Part shown: positions 36,656 through 46,069 of the stretch, piece by piece
How positions within the stretch are numbered: the stretch's first letter is position 1
How the letters are laid out: each line of letters begins with the position of its first letter
Assembly (NCBI RefSeq): GCF_001403875.1
Contig: NZ_LN884292.1
Coordinates: forward strand, 57,440 to 121,439
DNA from: Paenibacillus ihumii
GTDB taxonomy: Bacteria; Bacillota; Bacilli; Paenibacillales; Paenibacillaceae
Length of the DNA stretch: 64,000 nt
Direction of reading: 5' to 3'
Program-made: the position numbers and the translations under genes
Notes under the pieces: model-generated
The model's input: the letters and a program-made list of their open reading frames with translations, nothing else
Told to the model about the DNA's origin: nothing
Database searches by the model: none

Positions 36656-36919
36656 TTATTTATTGTTATTGCTGCTGCGGGCTTCTCCGCCCATGCGTCC
36701 GATTCTGCGGTAAAATTCCTTATCGTGCTTCTCGGAGGTAGCTTCTCCGCCTTTTTGGCCGATTTCCTGGTAGAACTCCTTGCTATGGGTTCTGGAAGTA
36801 GCTTCTCCGCCTTTTTGCCCGATCTCCTGATAGAACTCTTTGCCGTGGTTTTTGGAAGTCGCCTGTCCTCCCAAGCGACCGGCTTCCTGGCGGCTCATTT
36901 TGCCGTTTTCGCGTGGCAT
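36656..36919 (-). CDS. KGG-repeat stress protein (GsiB-like)
   Basis: 87-residue hydrophilic protein of the general-stress/Con-10 type. ATG 36919 has GAGGAG 9 nt upstream; a TTG at 36928 is the alternative. Four successive units of about 18-20 residues carry the G-(R/Q)-(L/K/M)-GG-(Q/E)-A signature; two central units are nearly identical (FYQEIGQKGGEATS). GsiB-type proteins are thought to protect during glucose or osmotic stress. Repeat expansion and contraction are expected in this family. Confidence 0.9.
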   Translation of the reverse strand: MPRENGKMSRQEAGRLGGQATSKNHGKEFYQEIGQKGGEATSRTHSKEFYQEIGQKGGEATSEKHDKEFYRRIGRMGGEARSSNNNK

Positions 36920-37003
36920 TCCTATCAACTCCTCACGTCAAATGTTTTCATTTCGTAAGAGTTATTTACCACAGTCAGTTAGTTTGAAACGCCAAAAGCA
37001 AAA

Positions 37004-37024
37004 AAAGAGCCAAACGGCTCTAAA
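37004..37024 (-). terminator. Terminator of the acyltransferase gene
   Basis: Minus strand reads AGAGCC GTTT GGCTCT followed by seven T, 37 bp after the stop codon. Confidence 0.85.
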
Positions 37025-37060
37025 ATTGGTGATATTTCTCAGATTTCGCCTTCCTAGGGG

Positions 37061-38122
37061 CTAGTGCTTGCTGGCTGCCCCAAACGGGCGGAATGCCCTG
37101 CGCTCCAGGTTCAGCAGCCATTGAACCGGCGGCTCGATGACAGGCGACGTCCATTTTCGGATAAGGGAATGGCTGAGCAGAAGCGTCAGGAGGATGGCCC
37201 CGATTACCAGCAGAACCGAAGCCGCCGTATTCGTTACATATTTGTACAGCGGCGAGACAGCGGCAAACCGGATGATGAACCCGTGCAGCAGGAAGACATA
37301 TAAAGTTCGCCGGCCAAGATCCGTTAGCCTGCTCTCTTGCAGCGGTACGACAGCGAGGAAGGCGATTCCAGCCAGAAGCTGCAGGGCGTAAAGAGCCAGC
37401 CGATACGTTCCGGCATACCATTCGCTATGCCCGAGCTGGCTGAAGGTCATGCTGCCGTACAGCCAGCCGGGATCGATATAATGCCCCCACAGGCTTACGG
37501 CTCCAAGCAGCACGGCTGCCAAGGCCCCTGCTGAGATACGGACCCCAGGAGTAAAGAGTTTCGCTGCGCTAACAAATGAGAAATGGTAGCCGGCAATAAA
37601 AAAGGGCAGATACACGAAGGTACGCGACAGGCTGAGCCAGGCGCCATCCACTTGCAGGTAGCCGACGAGCACGCCAAGGGTCAGCGATGCGGCCAGCTGC
37701 TGGAGGGGCGTCCATTTGCTCAAGAGGATGAGCAGCAGACGCCAGCAGAAATGGCTTGCAAGGAACCAGAGCAGCAGGTACGGGGCGAAAAAGGAGTGGT
37801 GAACGTTCTGCACCTTGAACACCGTAACGTCCAGTATGGAATACAGGCTCTGGAAGATGACGTACTGAAGGCTGATTTGCAGCATCAGCCTGCGGCCGGG
37901 CTGGCCGAGCAGATTGGCCTTGGCAAAATATCCGGTTACAAAAACGAACAGAGGCATATGAAACGTGAAAATCCACATATATAAAGCATGCATGGCAGTG
38001 ATATCCTGGATCAAAGGCTCAATGGCATTGCCGATGAAGACGCAGATCATCAGCAAAAAGCGAAGGTTGAGGAAGAACGTCTCTCCCTGCGGATTCGATT
38101 GGATGTTTGTCTTGGTCATCAT
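37061..38122 (-). CDS. Membrane acyltransferase (acyltransferase family 3)
   Basis: 353-residue integral membrane protein with about ten hydrophobic segments. The N-terminus (FFLNLRFLLMICVFIGNAIEPL) and the FHMPLFVFVTGYFA segment are typical of the fucose-4-O-acetylase/OafA-like family that adds acetyl or succinyl groups to surface sugars. GGAGG lies 8 nt before the ATG. The gene stands alone; target glycan unknown. Confidence 0.85.
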   Translation of the reverse strand: MMTKTNIQSNPQGETFFLNLRFLLMICVFIGNAIEPLIQDITAMHALYMWIFTFHMPLFVFVTGYFAKANLLGQPGRRLMLQISLQYVIFQSLYSILDVTVFKVQNVHHSFFAPYLLLWFLASHFCWRLLLILLSKWTPLQQLAASLTLGVLVGYLQVDGAWLSLSRTFVYLPFFIAGYHFSFVSAAKLFTPGVRISAGALAAVLLGAVSLWGHYIDPGWLYGSMTFSQLGHSEWYAGTYRLALYALQLLAGIAFLAVVPLQESRLTDLGRRTLYVFLLHGFIIRFAAVSPLYKYVTNTAASVLLVIGAILLTLLLSHSLIRKWTSPVIEPPVQWLLNLERRAFRPFGAASKH

Positions 38123-38210
38123 ACTGGCAGCCTCCTATACCTATAAAACATTCAAAATTTAAAATATTTTGGCTCTGTAATATAAGGTACGATTTTTTAT
38201 GCACTCTACA

Positions 38211-38226
38211 TGTGATTGTTATCACA
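38211..38226. promoter_or_regulatory. FNR/CRP-type palindrome
   Basis: TGTGATTGTTATCACA is a perfect match to the TGTGA-N6-TCACA half-site arrangement. It lies 89 bp upstream of the acyltransferase start (minus strand) and 213 bp upstream of the HAD gene (plus strand), in the 316-bp divergent intergenic region, which otherwise shows no gene. Confidence 0.5.
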
Positions 38227-38438
38227 AGGGAAAACGCTATCAGTTCGTTCATTTGTGGCAAAGTATTGAATCCTATATGAAAATAAAGACCACTGCGGTG
38301 TATGGATTGAAGGAGCTCCTTTGCCACAGGCTTCTCCAGTCTTTGGCACTTCATCTATTTTGGGGTTACAATAACGTTAGCGATAGACAACTCCATGAAA
38401 CTGTATGAAAAGAAGAATGAAGGCGAGGCGGGAAGACT

Positions 38439-39212
38439 ATGGCAATAGTACAGGCAGGGCAAAAGGCAGTGTCCTGCCAAGCGATATTATTCGATAAAGA
38501 CGGAACCCTGCTGGATTTTATGGCTCTTTGGGGCGAGTGGGCGATGGCGCTGCTGGATTTGCTGGACGGCCATTTGGAGATGATGGGCGCGCCGCGGATT
38601 GGCAGCAGGGAGGCCCTGCTGGGAATCCAACTGGATGACCGCCAGCAAATTGCGGGCTACGATAAGACGGGTCCGCTGGCGATGGGGAGCGAGGAAGAGG
38701 TTACCGCCCTGCTCGCCTGGCAGCTCTATGCGGCGGGAGTCCCTTGGAACGAAGCGCTAATCCAGGTTAGGCAGTTCAGCTCTTCGGCTATGATCGAGCT
38801 GAAGAAGCGCAGGAATGCCAGGCCGATGCCGGGGCTCGAAGCCATCCTGAACGACTGCCAAGGGCAGGGGGTCCAGCTCGCCGTCGTTACGTCGGATACG
38901 ACGGAAGCCGCGCGCGAGCATTTAAGCTGGATGGGAATCGAGCGTTATTTCGGGGCGATTATCGGCAGGGACCGGGTAAGCCTGGGCAAGCCTTTTCCCG
39001 AAATGGCCGAGCTTGCCTGCCGCGAGCTGGGCATTTCCCCGGAGCAAGCCATCGTTGTAGGAGACAGCAACGGGGATATGCAAATGGGCAAGCAAGCGGG
39101 TGTGCAGATGACGGTCGGACTCGCTCCGGACGGCGGAGGAGAGGCGTATTTGCTGGATGCTGATGTGATTATCCGCAGTTTCTTGGAAATGAAAGTATTG
39201 AAGGAGGCATAG
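38439..39212 (+). CDS. HAD-family hydrolase (phosphatase)
   Basis: 257-residue cytoplasmic phosphatase of the haloacid dehalogenase superfamily, phosphoglycolate-phosphatase-like. Motif I is FDKDGTLLDF, motif II VVTSDTTE, motif III lysine in SLGKPFPE and motif IV VVGDSNGDMQMG, all intact; a helical cap lies between I and II. It ends 5 bp before the sirtuin gene, so both are probably co-transcribed. Substrate unknown. Confidence 0.9.
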   Translation: MAIVQAGQKAVSCQAILFDKDGTLLDFMALWGEWAMALLDLLDGHLEMMGAPRIGSREALLGIQLDDRQQIAGYDKTGPLAMGSEEEVTALLAWQLYAAGVPWNEALIQVRQFSSSAMIELKKRRNARPMPGLEAILNDCQGQGVQLAVVTSDTTEAAREHLSWMGIERYFGAIIGRDRVSLGKPFPEMAELACRELGISPEQAIVVGDSNGDMQMGKQAGVQMTVGLAPDGGGEAYLLDADVIIRSFLEMKVLKEA

Positions 39213-39217
39213 CATTC

Positions 39218-39982
39218 ATGACGACAAGTAAAATCGAGAAGCTGGCGTCCTGGGTAAGGGAGGGGCGCAGGATCGTATTTTTTGGCGGGGCAGGCATTTC
39301 AACAGAGAGCGGGATTCCCGATTTTCGCTCCGCGGCGGGCATTTACCAGCAGGAGAAGGCCTCGCCGTATTCCCCGGAGGAAATATTGAGCAGGCCTTTT
39401 TTCGATCGCCATCCGGAGGTATTTTATGATTTCTATAAAACGAAGATGATTCATCTTCACGCAGAGCCGAATCCGGCCCATCGCTTCCTGGCTTGGCTGG
39501 AGGAGGAGGGTAAGCTGGATGCGGTCGTCACCCAGAACATCGACGGCCTTCACCAGAAGGCGGGAAGCCGCAGCGTGCTGGAGCTGCACGGCTCGATTCA
39601 CCGCAATTACTGCATGGAATGCGGAAGGTTCCACAGCCTGGAGGAGATCATGAGCATGGGCGATCCCGTGCCTAAATGCCAGGCCTGCGGAGGGACGGTG
39701 AAGCCGGATGTCGTATTATACGGCGAGAATCTGGACAACGACGTTATCGCAAGGACGGTCGAGGCGATCAGCGAAGCGGATTTGCTGATGATTGGCGGAA
39801 CCTCACTGACCGTTCAGCCGGCAGCCCATCTGGTCACATACTTCCGGGGACAGCGGACAGTGCTCTTGAATGCATCGCCGACGGCCTATGACCACCAGGC
39901 AGATTTGCTTATTGCGGAGCCGATTGGCGGGGTGCTCAGGAAGGTGGAATCCCTGCTGAAGAACGGGATCTGGACGGATTAG
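39218..39982 (+). CDS. cobB: NAD-dependent protein deacylase (sirtuin)
   Basis: 254-residue Sir2-family enzyme removing acyl groups from protein lysines. NAD-binding GAGISTESGIPDFRS, VTQNIDGLHQ, catalytic His in ELHGSIH, and two zinc CxxC pairs (CMEC, CQAC) are present. AAGGAGG precedes the ATG by 10 nt. Bacillus homologue SrtN. The coupling to the HAD gene has no obvious functional meaning. Confidence 0.93.
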   Translation: MTTSKIEKLASWVREGRRIVFFGGAGISTESGIPDFRSAAGIYQQEKASPYSPEEILSRPFFDRHPEVFYDFYKTKMIHLHAEPNPAHRFLAWLEEEGKLDAVVTQNIDGLHQKAGSRSVLELHGSIHRNYCMECGRFHSLEEIMSMGDPVPKCQACGGTVKPDVVLYGENLDNDVIARTVEAISEADLLMIGGTSLTVQPAAHLVTYFRGQRTVLLNASPTAYDHQADLLIAEPIGGVLRKVESLLKNGIWTD

Positions 39983-40080
39983 CGATGAACGAAAACGGTT
40001 TCTTCTTTCTTGCCAAAGGGGTTTGAACGAGATATGATATTTTTCGAAAGATAATTTACAGCAGGAAGGTAGGGAACTAA

Positions 40081-41085
40081 ATGGCATACGTTGCTAGTGA
40101 AGACCGGTACGAGTCGATGATATATAATCGTGTGGGTCGTTCGGGCCTTAAGCTTCCGGCCATATCGCTTGGATTATGGCATAATTTTGGTGGTGTAAAT
40201 ACATTTGAGAACGGCCGCGAGATGATTCGCAGGGCCTTTGACCTGGGCATTACCCATTTTGATTTGGCTAACAATTACGGTCCGCCTCCGGGCTCGGCGG
40301 AAGAAATGTTCGGAACCGTGCTGAAGAAGGATCTGGCTCCCTATCGGGATGAATTGGTGATTTCCTCCAAGGCCGGCTATTATATGTGGCCTGGCCCTTA
40401 TGGCGAGTGGGGATCGCGCAAGTATTTGATCGCCAGCCTTGATCAGAGCCTCAAGCGGATGGGCCTTGATTACGTGGACATCTTCTATTCTCACCGCTTT
40501 GATCCGGATACGCCGCTGGAGGAGACGATGATGGCGCTGGATCATATCGTTCGCTCGGGCAAAGCGCTGTATGCAGGCATATCGAGCTATTCGGCGGAGC
40601 AGACGAAGGAAGCGATCTCCATCCTGAAGCAGCTCGGCACGCCGCTGCTCATCCATCAGCCCAATTATTCGCTCCTGGACCGCTGGATCGAGAATGGGCT
40701 GCAGGATGTTCTGGAGGAGAACGGCGTCGGCAGCATTGCCTTCTGCCCGCTCGCTCAAGGGCTGCTGACGAACAAGTATTTGAACGGCATTCCGGAGGAT
40801 TCCCGGGCGAAGAACCCGACCGGCGCTCTGCAGGAGACGCAAATCACGCCAGAGACCCTGCGCAAGGTGCGTGCGCTGAACCAGATGGCTGCGGCGCGCG
40901 GCCAGAGCCTCGCCCAGTTTGCGCTAGCTTGGGTGCTTCGCGGCGGCAGAGTCACATCCGCACTGATCGGCGCTAGCCGGGTCAGCCAAATCGAGGAGAA
41001 TGTTCAAGCGCTAAACAAGCTTAACTTCACCGAAGAAGAATTGAACCGGATCGACACGATCCTGCATAACCACGGCGATCATTGA
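40081..41085 (+). CDS. Aldo/keto reductase (YghZ/MgrA-like)
   Basis: 334-residue NADPH-dependent oxidoreductase. The catalytic tetrad region is seen with Asp/Tyr in FDLANNYGPPPGSAEE, Lys in VISSKAGYYMWPGPYGEWGSRK and His in DIFYSHRFDPDTPLEET. This combination matches the YghZ (L-glyceraldehyde 3-phosphate reductase) subfamily, which detoxifies aldehydes. ATG 40081 follows AGGAAGGTAGGG. Function beyond the family level is not certain. Confidence 0.92.
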   Translation: MAYVASEDRYESMIYNRVGRSGLKLPAISLGLWHNFGGVNTFENGREMIRRAFDLGITHFDLANNYGPPPGSAEEMFGTVLKKDLAPYRDELVISSKAGYYMWPGPYGEWGSRKYLIASLDQSLKRMGLDYVDIFYSHRFDPDTPLEETMMALDHIVRSGKALYAGISSYSAEQTKEAISILKQLGTPLLIHQPNYSLLDRWIENGLQDVLEENGVGSIAFCPLAQGLLTNKYLNGIPEDSRAKNPTGALQETQITPETLRKVRALNQMAAARGQSLAQFALAWVLRGGRVTSALIGASRVSQIEENVQALNKLNFTEEELNRIDTILHNHGDH

Positions 41086-41105
41086 TCATGCAGCATACAC
41101 ATAGA

Positions 41106-41138
41106 AGAGCCCGTTTCCACAAGAAGGAAACGGGCTCT
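41106..41138. terminator. Hairpin between convergent aldo/keto reductase and AraC-type genes
   Basis: Perfect 13-bp stem AGAGCCCGTTTCC / GGAAACGGGCTCT with a 7-nt loop; no strong T run on either side. Confidence 0.7.
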
Positions 41139-41143
41139 GGCTA

Positions 41144-41275
41144 TTAAGTGCGCGCGATTTCGCGGCGAATCGGATCAAAGCCCGACAGAATGACCGCCTC
41201 TGGCGTATCGTCAATGATTAGGTCGATTCCGGTTAACGTCTCCAGCGCGCGGATATTCCGTCCTTGCCGGGGGCG
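41144..41275 (-). pseudogene. rny: Fragment of RNase Y (rny) KH domain
   Basis: On the minus strand, in a frame different from the AraC-type gene that overlaps it, the translation reads [19 protein letters not shown] and then [20 protein letters not shown] before a TAA stop. This is the highly conserved KH-domain segment of RNase Y. Only about 42 codons exist, the rest of the ~520-residue protein is absent on both sides, and the stop falls inside the normally continuous sequence. It is therefore a relic of a rearrangement. The last residues of the regulator (about [11 protein letters not shown]) are the same DNA read out of frame. Confidence 0.85.
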
Positions 41276-42111
41276 CTTCTCCGGTACTCGCTTGGCGATT
41301 GTCCGTGAAATCGGCGGAATTGCCGCGAGAAGTACAGCGCATCGTTCAGGCCGACGGATGCGGCAATCTGCTCGATGGACAGCTCGGGCCGCTCGCGCAG
41401 CAGCTGCCGTGATTTATCGATTCTGAGCTTCAGCAAATATGTGACAGGGGTTAACCCTGTCTCCTTCTTAAAAATCCGGGACAGGTAAGCGCGATTGTAC
41501 CCAAGGCTGGAACACATTTCTTCAATAGATACATGATGGGCGTACTGGCTTGAAATATAGTAAATCATTTGCTTGACGATTTTCTGCACCGCCGATTCCC
41601 CTGAGGGAAGGGTCGATTCCTTGAGGTGAGAGTCCTCCGCCTCGGCCATTATCAAGTGCAGGCAGCCAAGGGAATGCAGGTGCGAGCTCGGCTTCTTGCT
41701 GCGAAATTCCTGCAGTACCGATAGAAGGAGCCGGGGGATGCTGCTGTCCGCAGGGGCATGGATAACGGGGTGCATGGGCGTCAGTCCGGCCCGCTCCAGA
41801 AGCGCCGGCACCTTTGCTCCTGTAAAAGCAATCCAACGGTAGCGCCACGGCGTCACAGTGTCTGAGGCATAGCTGACAAGCTGGTTCGGATGAATCAGAA
41901 ATCCGTCTCCCGGCTGCAGCTCATATATGGAATACTCTGTCTGGAAGGTTCCATTGCCCTCTTCGACAAAGTGGAGCAAATAATAGTCATAGACCTTCGG
42001 ACCGACGCGGTGATCGGGTCTCGTCTGGCTCTCGCCGGCAAATAAAATGTGCAGGTCGCTCTCATCAAATACTTCGGGGTTGGCGGCAGCGCTATAGGTT
42101 TCTTGCAGCAT
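41233..42111 (-). CDS. AraC-family transcriptional regulator next to the gal operon
   Basis: 292 residues: an N-terminal cupin ligand-binding domain ([18 protein letters not shown] ... [17 protein letters not shown]) and a C-terminal double helix-turn-helix ([25 protein letters not shown] and [30 protein letters not shown]). ATG 42111 follows AAGGAGG at 8 nt; an in-frame TTG at 42138 is less likely. It diverges from galK and so probably regulates the galactose genes (inference). The natural end is likely near SPSEYRR; the final ~11 residues are read from the RNase Y fragment. Confidence 0.9.
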   Translation of the reverse strand: MLQETYSAAANPEVFDESDLHILFAGESQTRPDHRVGPKVYDYYLLHFVEEGNGTFQTEYSIYELQPGDGFLIHPNQLVSYASDTVTPWRYRWIAFTGAKVPALLERAGLTPMHPVIHAPADSSIPRLLLSVLQEFRSKKPSSHLHSLGCLHLIMAEAEDSHLKESTLPSGESAVQKIVKQMIYYISSQYAHHVSIEEMCSSLGYNRAYLSRIFKKETGLTPVTYLLKLRIDKSRQLLRERPELSIEQIAASVGLNDALYFSRQFRRFHGQSPSEYRRSAPGKDGISARWRR

Positions 42112-42207
42112 TGGGGTAGCCTCCTTCATGCTTGGCAATGGATGTGTACTACTCTATATTCTACTTGGGAAGGTCACATTTATCCATACAAACCTCGCAT
42201 ACATACA

Positions 42208-42236
42208 TTATCAAATTAACGTGAAATCTTTATACT
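42208..42236 (+). promoter_or_regulatory. Candidate promoter of galKET
   Basis: TTATCA at 42208-42213 and TATACT at 42231-42236 with a 17-bp spacer, 42 bp before the galK start. Confidence 0.55.
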
Positions 42237-42277
42237 GAAAGCAGAAACGAATATTCCATGAAGATGGGGTGTGCAGG

Positions 42278-43456
42278 TTGAACAAACAGGAAATGGAGCA
42301 ATTGTTCCTATCTCATTATGGGAGCGCTCAAGAGAACATATTTGTATTTAATGCGCCAGGGCGAGTAAATCTCATCGGCGAGCATATCGATTATAACGGG
42401 GGCTACGTTCTGCCGGCAGCGCTGGAATTCGGAACGACGCTGGCGGTTCGCCGCCGTCCTGACCGCAAGGTGACCTTTGCCTCGGCAAATTTTCCGTATA
42501 CCGCAGAATTCGAGACGGATGAGCTGGGACAGTCCAAAACAGGCGAATGGGTCGACTATCCGATCGGAGTGGTTTCCGAGCTTGGCAAGCTTGGCGTCTC
42601 GCTGACAACCGGCTACGATTTGTTGTTCCACGGAGAGATTCCGAATGGCGCCGGATTGTCCTCCTCGGCTTCGATTGAAGTAGTTACCGCATTTGCACTG
42701 CTGACGATGGAGGGGAAAGAGACGGATACGGTGGAAATCGCCCGCCTGTCCCAGCGTGCCGAGAATCAATACGTCGGCGTCAACAGCGGCATCATGGACC
42801 AATTCGCCGTAGCCAACGGCGCCAAGGATCATGCGATATTGCTAATGTGCGACACGCTTGAACATGAGCTGGTTCCGTTCCGCACCGGAGCCTACAAGCT
42901 GGTGATCGGCAATACGAACAAGCGGAGAGGGCTGGTCGATTCCAAATACAACGAGCGCCGCTCGCAGTGTGACGAAGCGCTCAGCCTGCTGCAGGCTCAC
43001 GAGCCGGGCCTGGCCTATTTGGCTCACCTGAAGCCGGAGCGCTTGGCTGAGCTAGAGCCGGTTTTTACGGAGCAGGTGCTGCTTCACCGGGCGAAGCATG
43101 TCGTACTGGAGAACGCTCGCGTGCTGGAGTCCGTAGAGGCTTTGAAGAATAACGATTTGCAGCATTTCGGCAGGCTGATGAATGCGTCGCATGATTCCCT
43201 GCGGGATTTATACGAGGTGAGCTGCTCCGAGCTGGACGTAATGGTGGAGGAAGCGCGCCGCATCGAGGGCACGCTGGGCTCGCGGATGACCGGAGCCGGC
43301 TTCGGCGGCTGCACGGTATCTCTCGTGCATGAAGATGCCGTGGAAGCCTTTGTTAAGCAGGTAGGCGAGGCTTACCAGCGCCGTACGGGTCTAGAGGCTG
43401 AATTCTATGTTTGCGGAGTAGGGCACGGGGTACATCAAATGAAGGAGGAGAAATAA
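42278..43456 (+). CDS. galK: Galactokinase
   Basis: 392-residue GHMP kinase that phosphorylates galactose at C1 (Leloir pathway). TTG at 42278 is preferred because GGGGTG lies at suitable distance and the product then starts MNKQEMEQLFLSHYG; a GTG at 42269 is possible. Signatures: galactose-binding APGRVNLIGEHIDYNGGYVLP, ATP loop PNGAGLSSSASIEV and the C-terminal MTGAGFGGCTVSLV. It is one base from galE. Confidence 0.97.
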   Translation: MNKQEMEQLFLSHYGSAQENIFVFNAPGRVNLIGEHIDYNGGYVLPAALEFGTTLAVRRRPDRKVTFASANFPYTAEFETDELGQSKTGEWVDYPIGVVSELGKLGVSLTTGYDLLFHGEIPNGAGLSSSASIEVVTAFALLTMEGKETDTVEIARLSQRAENQYVGVNSGIMDQFAVANGAKDHAILLMCDTLEHELVPFRTGAYKLVIGNTNKRRGLVDSKYNERRSQCDEALSLLQAHEPGLAYLAHLKPERLAELEPVFTEQVLLHRAKHVVLENARVLESVEALKNNDLQHFGRLMNASHDSLRDLYEVSCSELDVMVEEARRIEGTLGSRMTGAGFGGCTVSLVHEDAVEAFVKQVGEAYQRRTGLEAEFYVCGVGHGVHQMKEEK

Positions 43457-43457
43457 G

Positions 43458-44450
43458 ATGGCTATTTTGGTTACTGGCGGAGCAGGTTATATTGGATCGC
43501 ACACGGTGGCGGAATTGCTGGATCGCGGAAAGGAGGTCGTCATTCTCGACAACCTGCAGTCGGGACACCGCGAAGCGCTTCTGGGCGGCAAGCTGTATGA
43601 AGGGGACTTGCGCGACAAGGAGCTGCTGGCTAAGCTATTCGCCGAGAATGAGATCGAAGCGGTCATTCATTTTGCGGCCAACTCGCTGGTTGGAGAGAGC
43701 ATGCAGAAGCCGGTGAAATATTATGACAATAACGTGTACGGCACGCTCTGCCTGCTTGAGGCGATGGATGCGGCGAATGTGCGGCGCATCGTATTTTCTT
43801 CCACAGCGGCTACTTATGGAGAACCCGAAAAGGTGCCGATCGAGGAAAGCGATCCGACTCGCCCGACGAATGTATACGGAGAGACAAAGCTGATGATGGA
43901 GCGAATGATCGACTGGTTCGATAAGGTGCTGGGCATCAAGTACGTATCCCTTCGTTATTTCAACGCCGCGGGCGCGCACGAGAGCGGACGAATCGGGGAA
44001 GACCACAGACCGGAGAGCCATCTTATTCCGCTGATCCTGCAAACTGCGCTTGGGCAGCGGCCTTCGATCTCCGTTTTCGGCGATGATTATAATACGCCGG
44101 ACGGCACGTGCATTCGCGACTATATCCATGTCAGCGATCTGGCGGATGCCCATTTGCTGGCGGTAGAGCATCTGATTGCTGGCGGAGAGAGCAACATTTT
44201 CAATCTCGGGAACGGACAAGGCTTCTCGGTCAAGGAAGTCATTGAACAGGTACGTGAAGTGACCGGCCGTGATTTCGAGGTCGTCGTGAGTCCGCGTCGT
44301 GCCGGGGACCCTGGCGTGCTGATCGCTTCTTCGGACAAGGCAAGATCTATTCTGAAATGGCAGCCGACGCGGAGCAGCCTGGACAATATCATCCGCAGCG
44401 CATGGGCTTGGCACAGCGCGCATCCGGGCGGCTATGACGATTTCAAGTAA
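43458..44450 (+). CDS. galE: UDP-glucose 4-epimerase
   Basis: 330-residue NAD-dependent short-chain dehydrogenase that interconverts UDP-galactose and UDP-glucose. Rossmann motif GGAGYIGSHTVAELL, catalytic YxxxK in PTNVYGETKLMMERM, and the substrate loop LRYFNAAGAHESGRIGEDH are present. AAGGAGGAG precedes the ATG within the end of galK; middle gene of galKET. Confidence 0.97.
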   Translation: MAILVTGGAGYIGSHTVAELLDRGKEVVILDNLQSGHREALLGGKLYEGDLRDKELLAKLFAENEIEAVIHFAANSLVGESMQKPVKYYDNNVYGTLCLLEAMDAANVRRIVFSSTAATYGEPEKVPIEESDPTRPTNVYGETKLMMERMIDWFDKVLGIKYVSLRYFNAAGAHESGRIGEDHRPESHLIPLILQTALGQRPSISVFGDDYNTPDGTCIRDYIHVSDLADAHLLAVEHLIAGGESNIFNLGNGQGFSVKEVIEQVREVTGRDFEVVVSPRRAGDPGVLIASSDKARSILKWQPTRSSLDNIIRSAWAWHSAHPGGYDDFK

Positions 44451-44463
44451 GGAGGGGCTGGAT

Positions 44464-46038
44464 GTGGCAGCTAATGAGAGAACTGTACAAGAGGCGCAGC
44501 TAGCAATAGAGCAGTTGCTGCAATATGGGCTTGAGCACCGGTTGTTCGAGGAATTGGACCTTGATTATACGCGCAACCGCCTGCTGGAGCTGTTCGGAAT
44601 GGATGAGCCTTGGACAGCGGAAGCGGCGGAGCCCTTCACGGGAGAGCTTCGGGGGCCGCTGGACGTTCTGATTGATTACGGCCATGCGATCGGCCTCATT
44701 CCGGATGATTCCGACACGTACCGTGATTTGCTCGACGCTAGAATTATGGGGCAGCTGATGCCCCGTCCGTCAGAGACGATCGCTGCGTTCAGGAAGACTC
44801 TCCAGGAGAGAGGGATCGAGGCGGCGACCCGGGATTTCTACAGCCTAGCCGTGGACAGCAATTATATCCGTATGGACCGGGTCGCGAATAATATTTACTG
44901 GAACCAGGCGACGCCTTACGGCGAGATGGAGATCACGATCAACTTATCGAAGCCGGAGAAGAGCCCGAAGGAGATTGCGATGGCGAAGCTGCTGCCTCCT
45001 CCGGTCTACCCCAAATGCCAGCTTTGCCGGGAGAACGTAGGCTATGCCGGGCGGGTCAATCATCCGGCAAGGCAGAATTTGCGGGTCATTCCGCTTGAGC
45101 TGAACGATGAGCCGTGGTTGTTCCAGTATTCACCTTATGTATACTACAACGAGCATTGCATTGTATTCCATCGCGATCATGTGCCGATGAAGCTGACGCG
45201 GGATACCTTCAAGCGCCTGCTGGATTTCACAGCGGAATTCCCTCATTATTTCATCGGCTCGAACGCGGATTTGCCGATCGTCGGCGGTTCGATTCTGACC
45301 CATGACCATTTCCAGGGGGGCAGGCATACGTTCCCGCTGGAGAAGGCGCCGGCCGAGGCGACGTTCAGGCATGAAGCGTTCGAGGGAGTCACGGTCTCCA
45401 TCGTGAAATGGCCGATGACCGTGCTGCGCCTGAACAGCCATCAGCCTGACGTGCTGCTCGACGCTGCCGATGATTTGTACGAGAAATGGAAAAACTATAG
45501 CGACCCGGAAGCCGAGGTGCTGGCCTTCACCGAAGAGAACGGGCAGTTCGTCCCGCATAACACGGTTACGCCGATCGTTCGCCGGGGCGCTGACGGCAGC
45601 TATGAGATGGACATCGTGTTGCGCAACAACCGGACGAATGATCAGCACCCCGAGGGGATATTCCATCCGCATCGCGAAATGCACCATATCAAGAAGGAGA
45701 ATATCGGCCTGATCGAAGTGATGGGGCTGGCGATTCTTCCTGGACGGCTGAAGGAGGAGCTTGCCCGCATCGCCGAGATCTTGAGCGGAAACAAAGCTCT
45801 GTACGAAGAGGTTCTCGCCGGCCGGGAGCCTGCGCTTGCCGTTCATGCCGAATGGATTCGGGAGCTGGCTGCCGCGCATGGACACGGCCTAAGTCTGGAA
45901 GCAGCCGAGGCGCTGCTCCGAAACGAGGTCGGGCTGAAATTCTCCGCGATCCTGGAGCATGCCGGCGTGTTCAAGGCTACGCCTGCGGGCCGTGATGCCT
46001 TCCGCAGATTCGTCAGCTCCGCGGGCTATCAGGAGTAA
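44464..46038 (+). CDS. galT: UDP-glucose:hexose-1-phosphate uridylyltransferase (class II GalT)
   Basis: 524-residue enzyme of the Firmicutes-type GalT family, longer than and distinct from the E. coli class. GTG at 44464 is chosen (AGGAGGGG 6 nt upstream); an in-frame ATG at 44434 would overlap galE by 17 bases. Motifs: CQLCRENVGYAGRVNHPARQN and the H-x-H-type QGGRHTFPLEKA region with ILTHDHF before it. Completes the Leloir pathway set. No terminator hairpin was recognised directly after the gene; the repeat mosaic begins within 30 bp. Confidence 0.95.
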   Translation: MAANERTVQEAQLAIEQLLQYGLEHRLFEELDLDYTRNRLLELFGMDEPWTAEAAEPFTGELRGPLDVLIDYGHAIGLIPDDSDTYRDLLDARIMGQLMPRPSETIAAFRKTLQERGIEAATRDFYSLAVDSNYIRMDRVANNIYWNQATPYGEMEITINLSKPEKSPKEIAMAKLLPPPVYPKCQLCRENVGYAGRVNHPARQNLRVIPLELNDEPWLFQYSPYVYYNEHCIVFHRDHVPMKLTRDTFKRLLDFTAEFPHYFIGSNADLPIVGGSILTHDHFQGGRHTFPLEKAPAEATFRHEAFEGVTVSIVKWPMTVLRLNSHQPDVLLDAADDLYEKWKNYSDPEAEVLAFTEENGQFVPHNTVTPIVRRGADGSYEMDIVLRNNRTNDQHPEGIFHPHREMHHIKKENIGLIEVMGLAILPGRLKEELARIAEILSGNKALYEEVLAGREPALAVHAEWIRELAAAHGHGLSLEAAEALLRNEVGLKFSAILEHAGVFKATPAGRDAFRRFVSSAGYQE

Positions 46039-46069
46039 ATAAAATATTGGCAAGACAAGACGGGGCTGT

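Noticed and set aside
36966..36990. SigB-type promoter (GTTTCA-N13-TGGTAA, minus strand) before the KGG-repeat gene
   Set aside because: Only a partial match to GTTTAA/GGGTAT, and I am not sure that this group of organisms has SigB; not strong enough to list.
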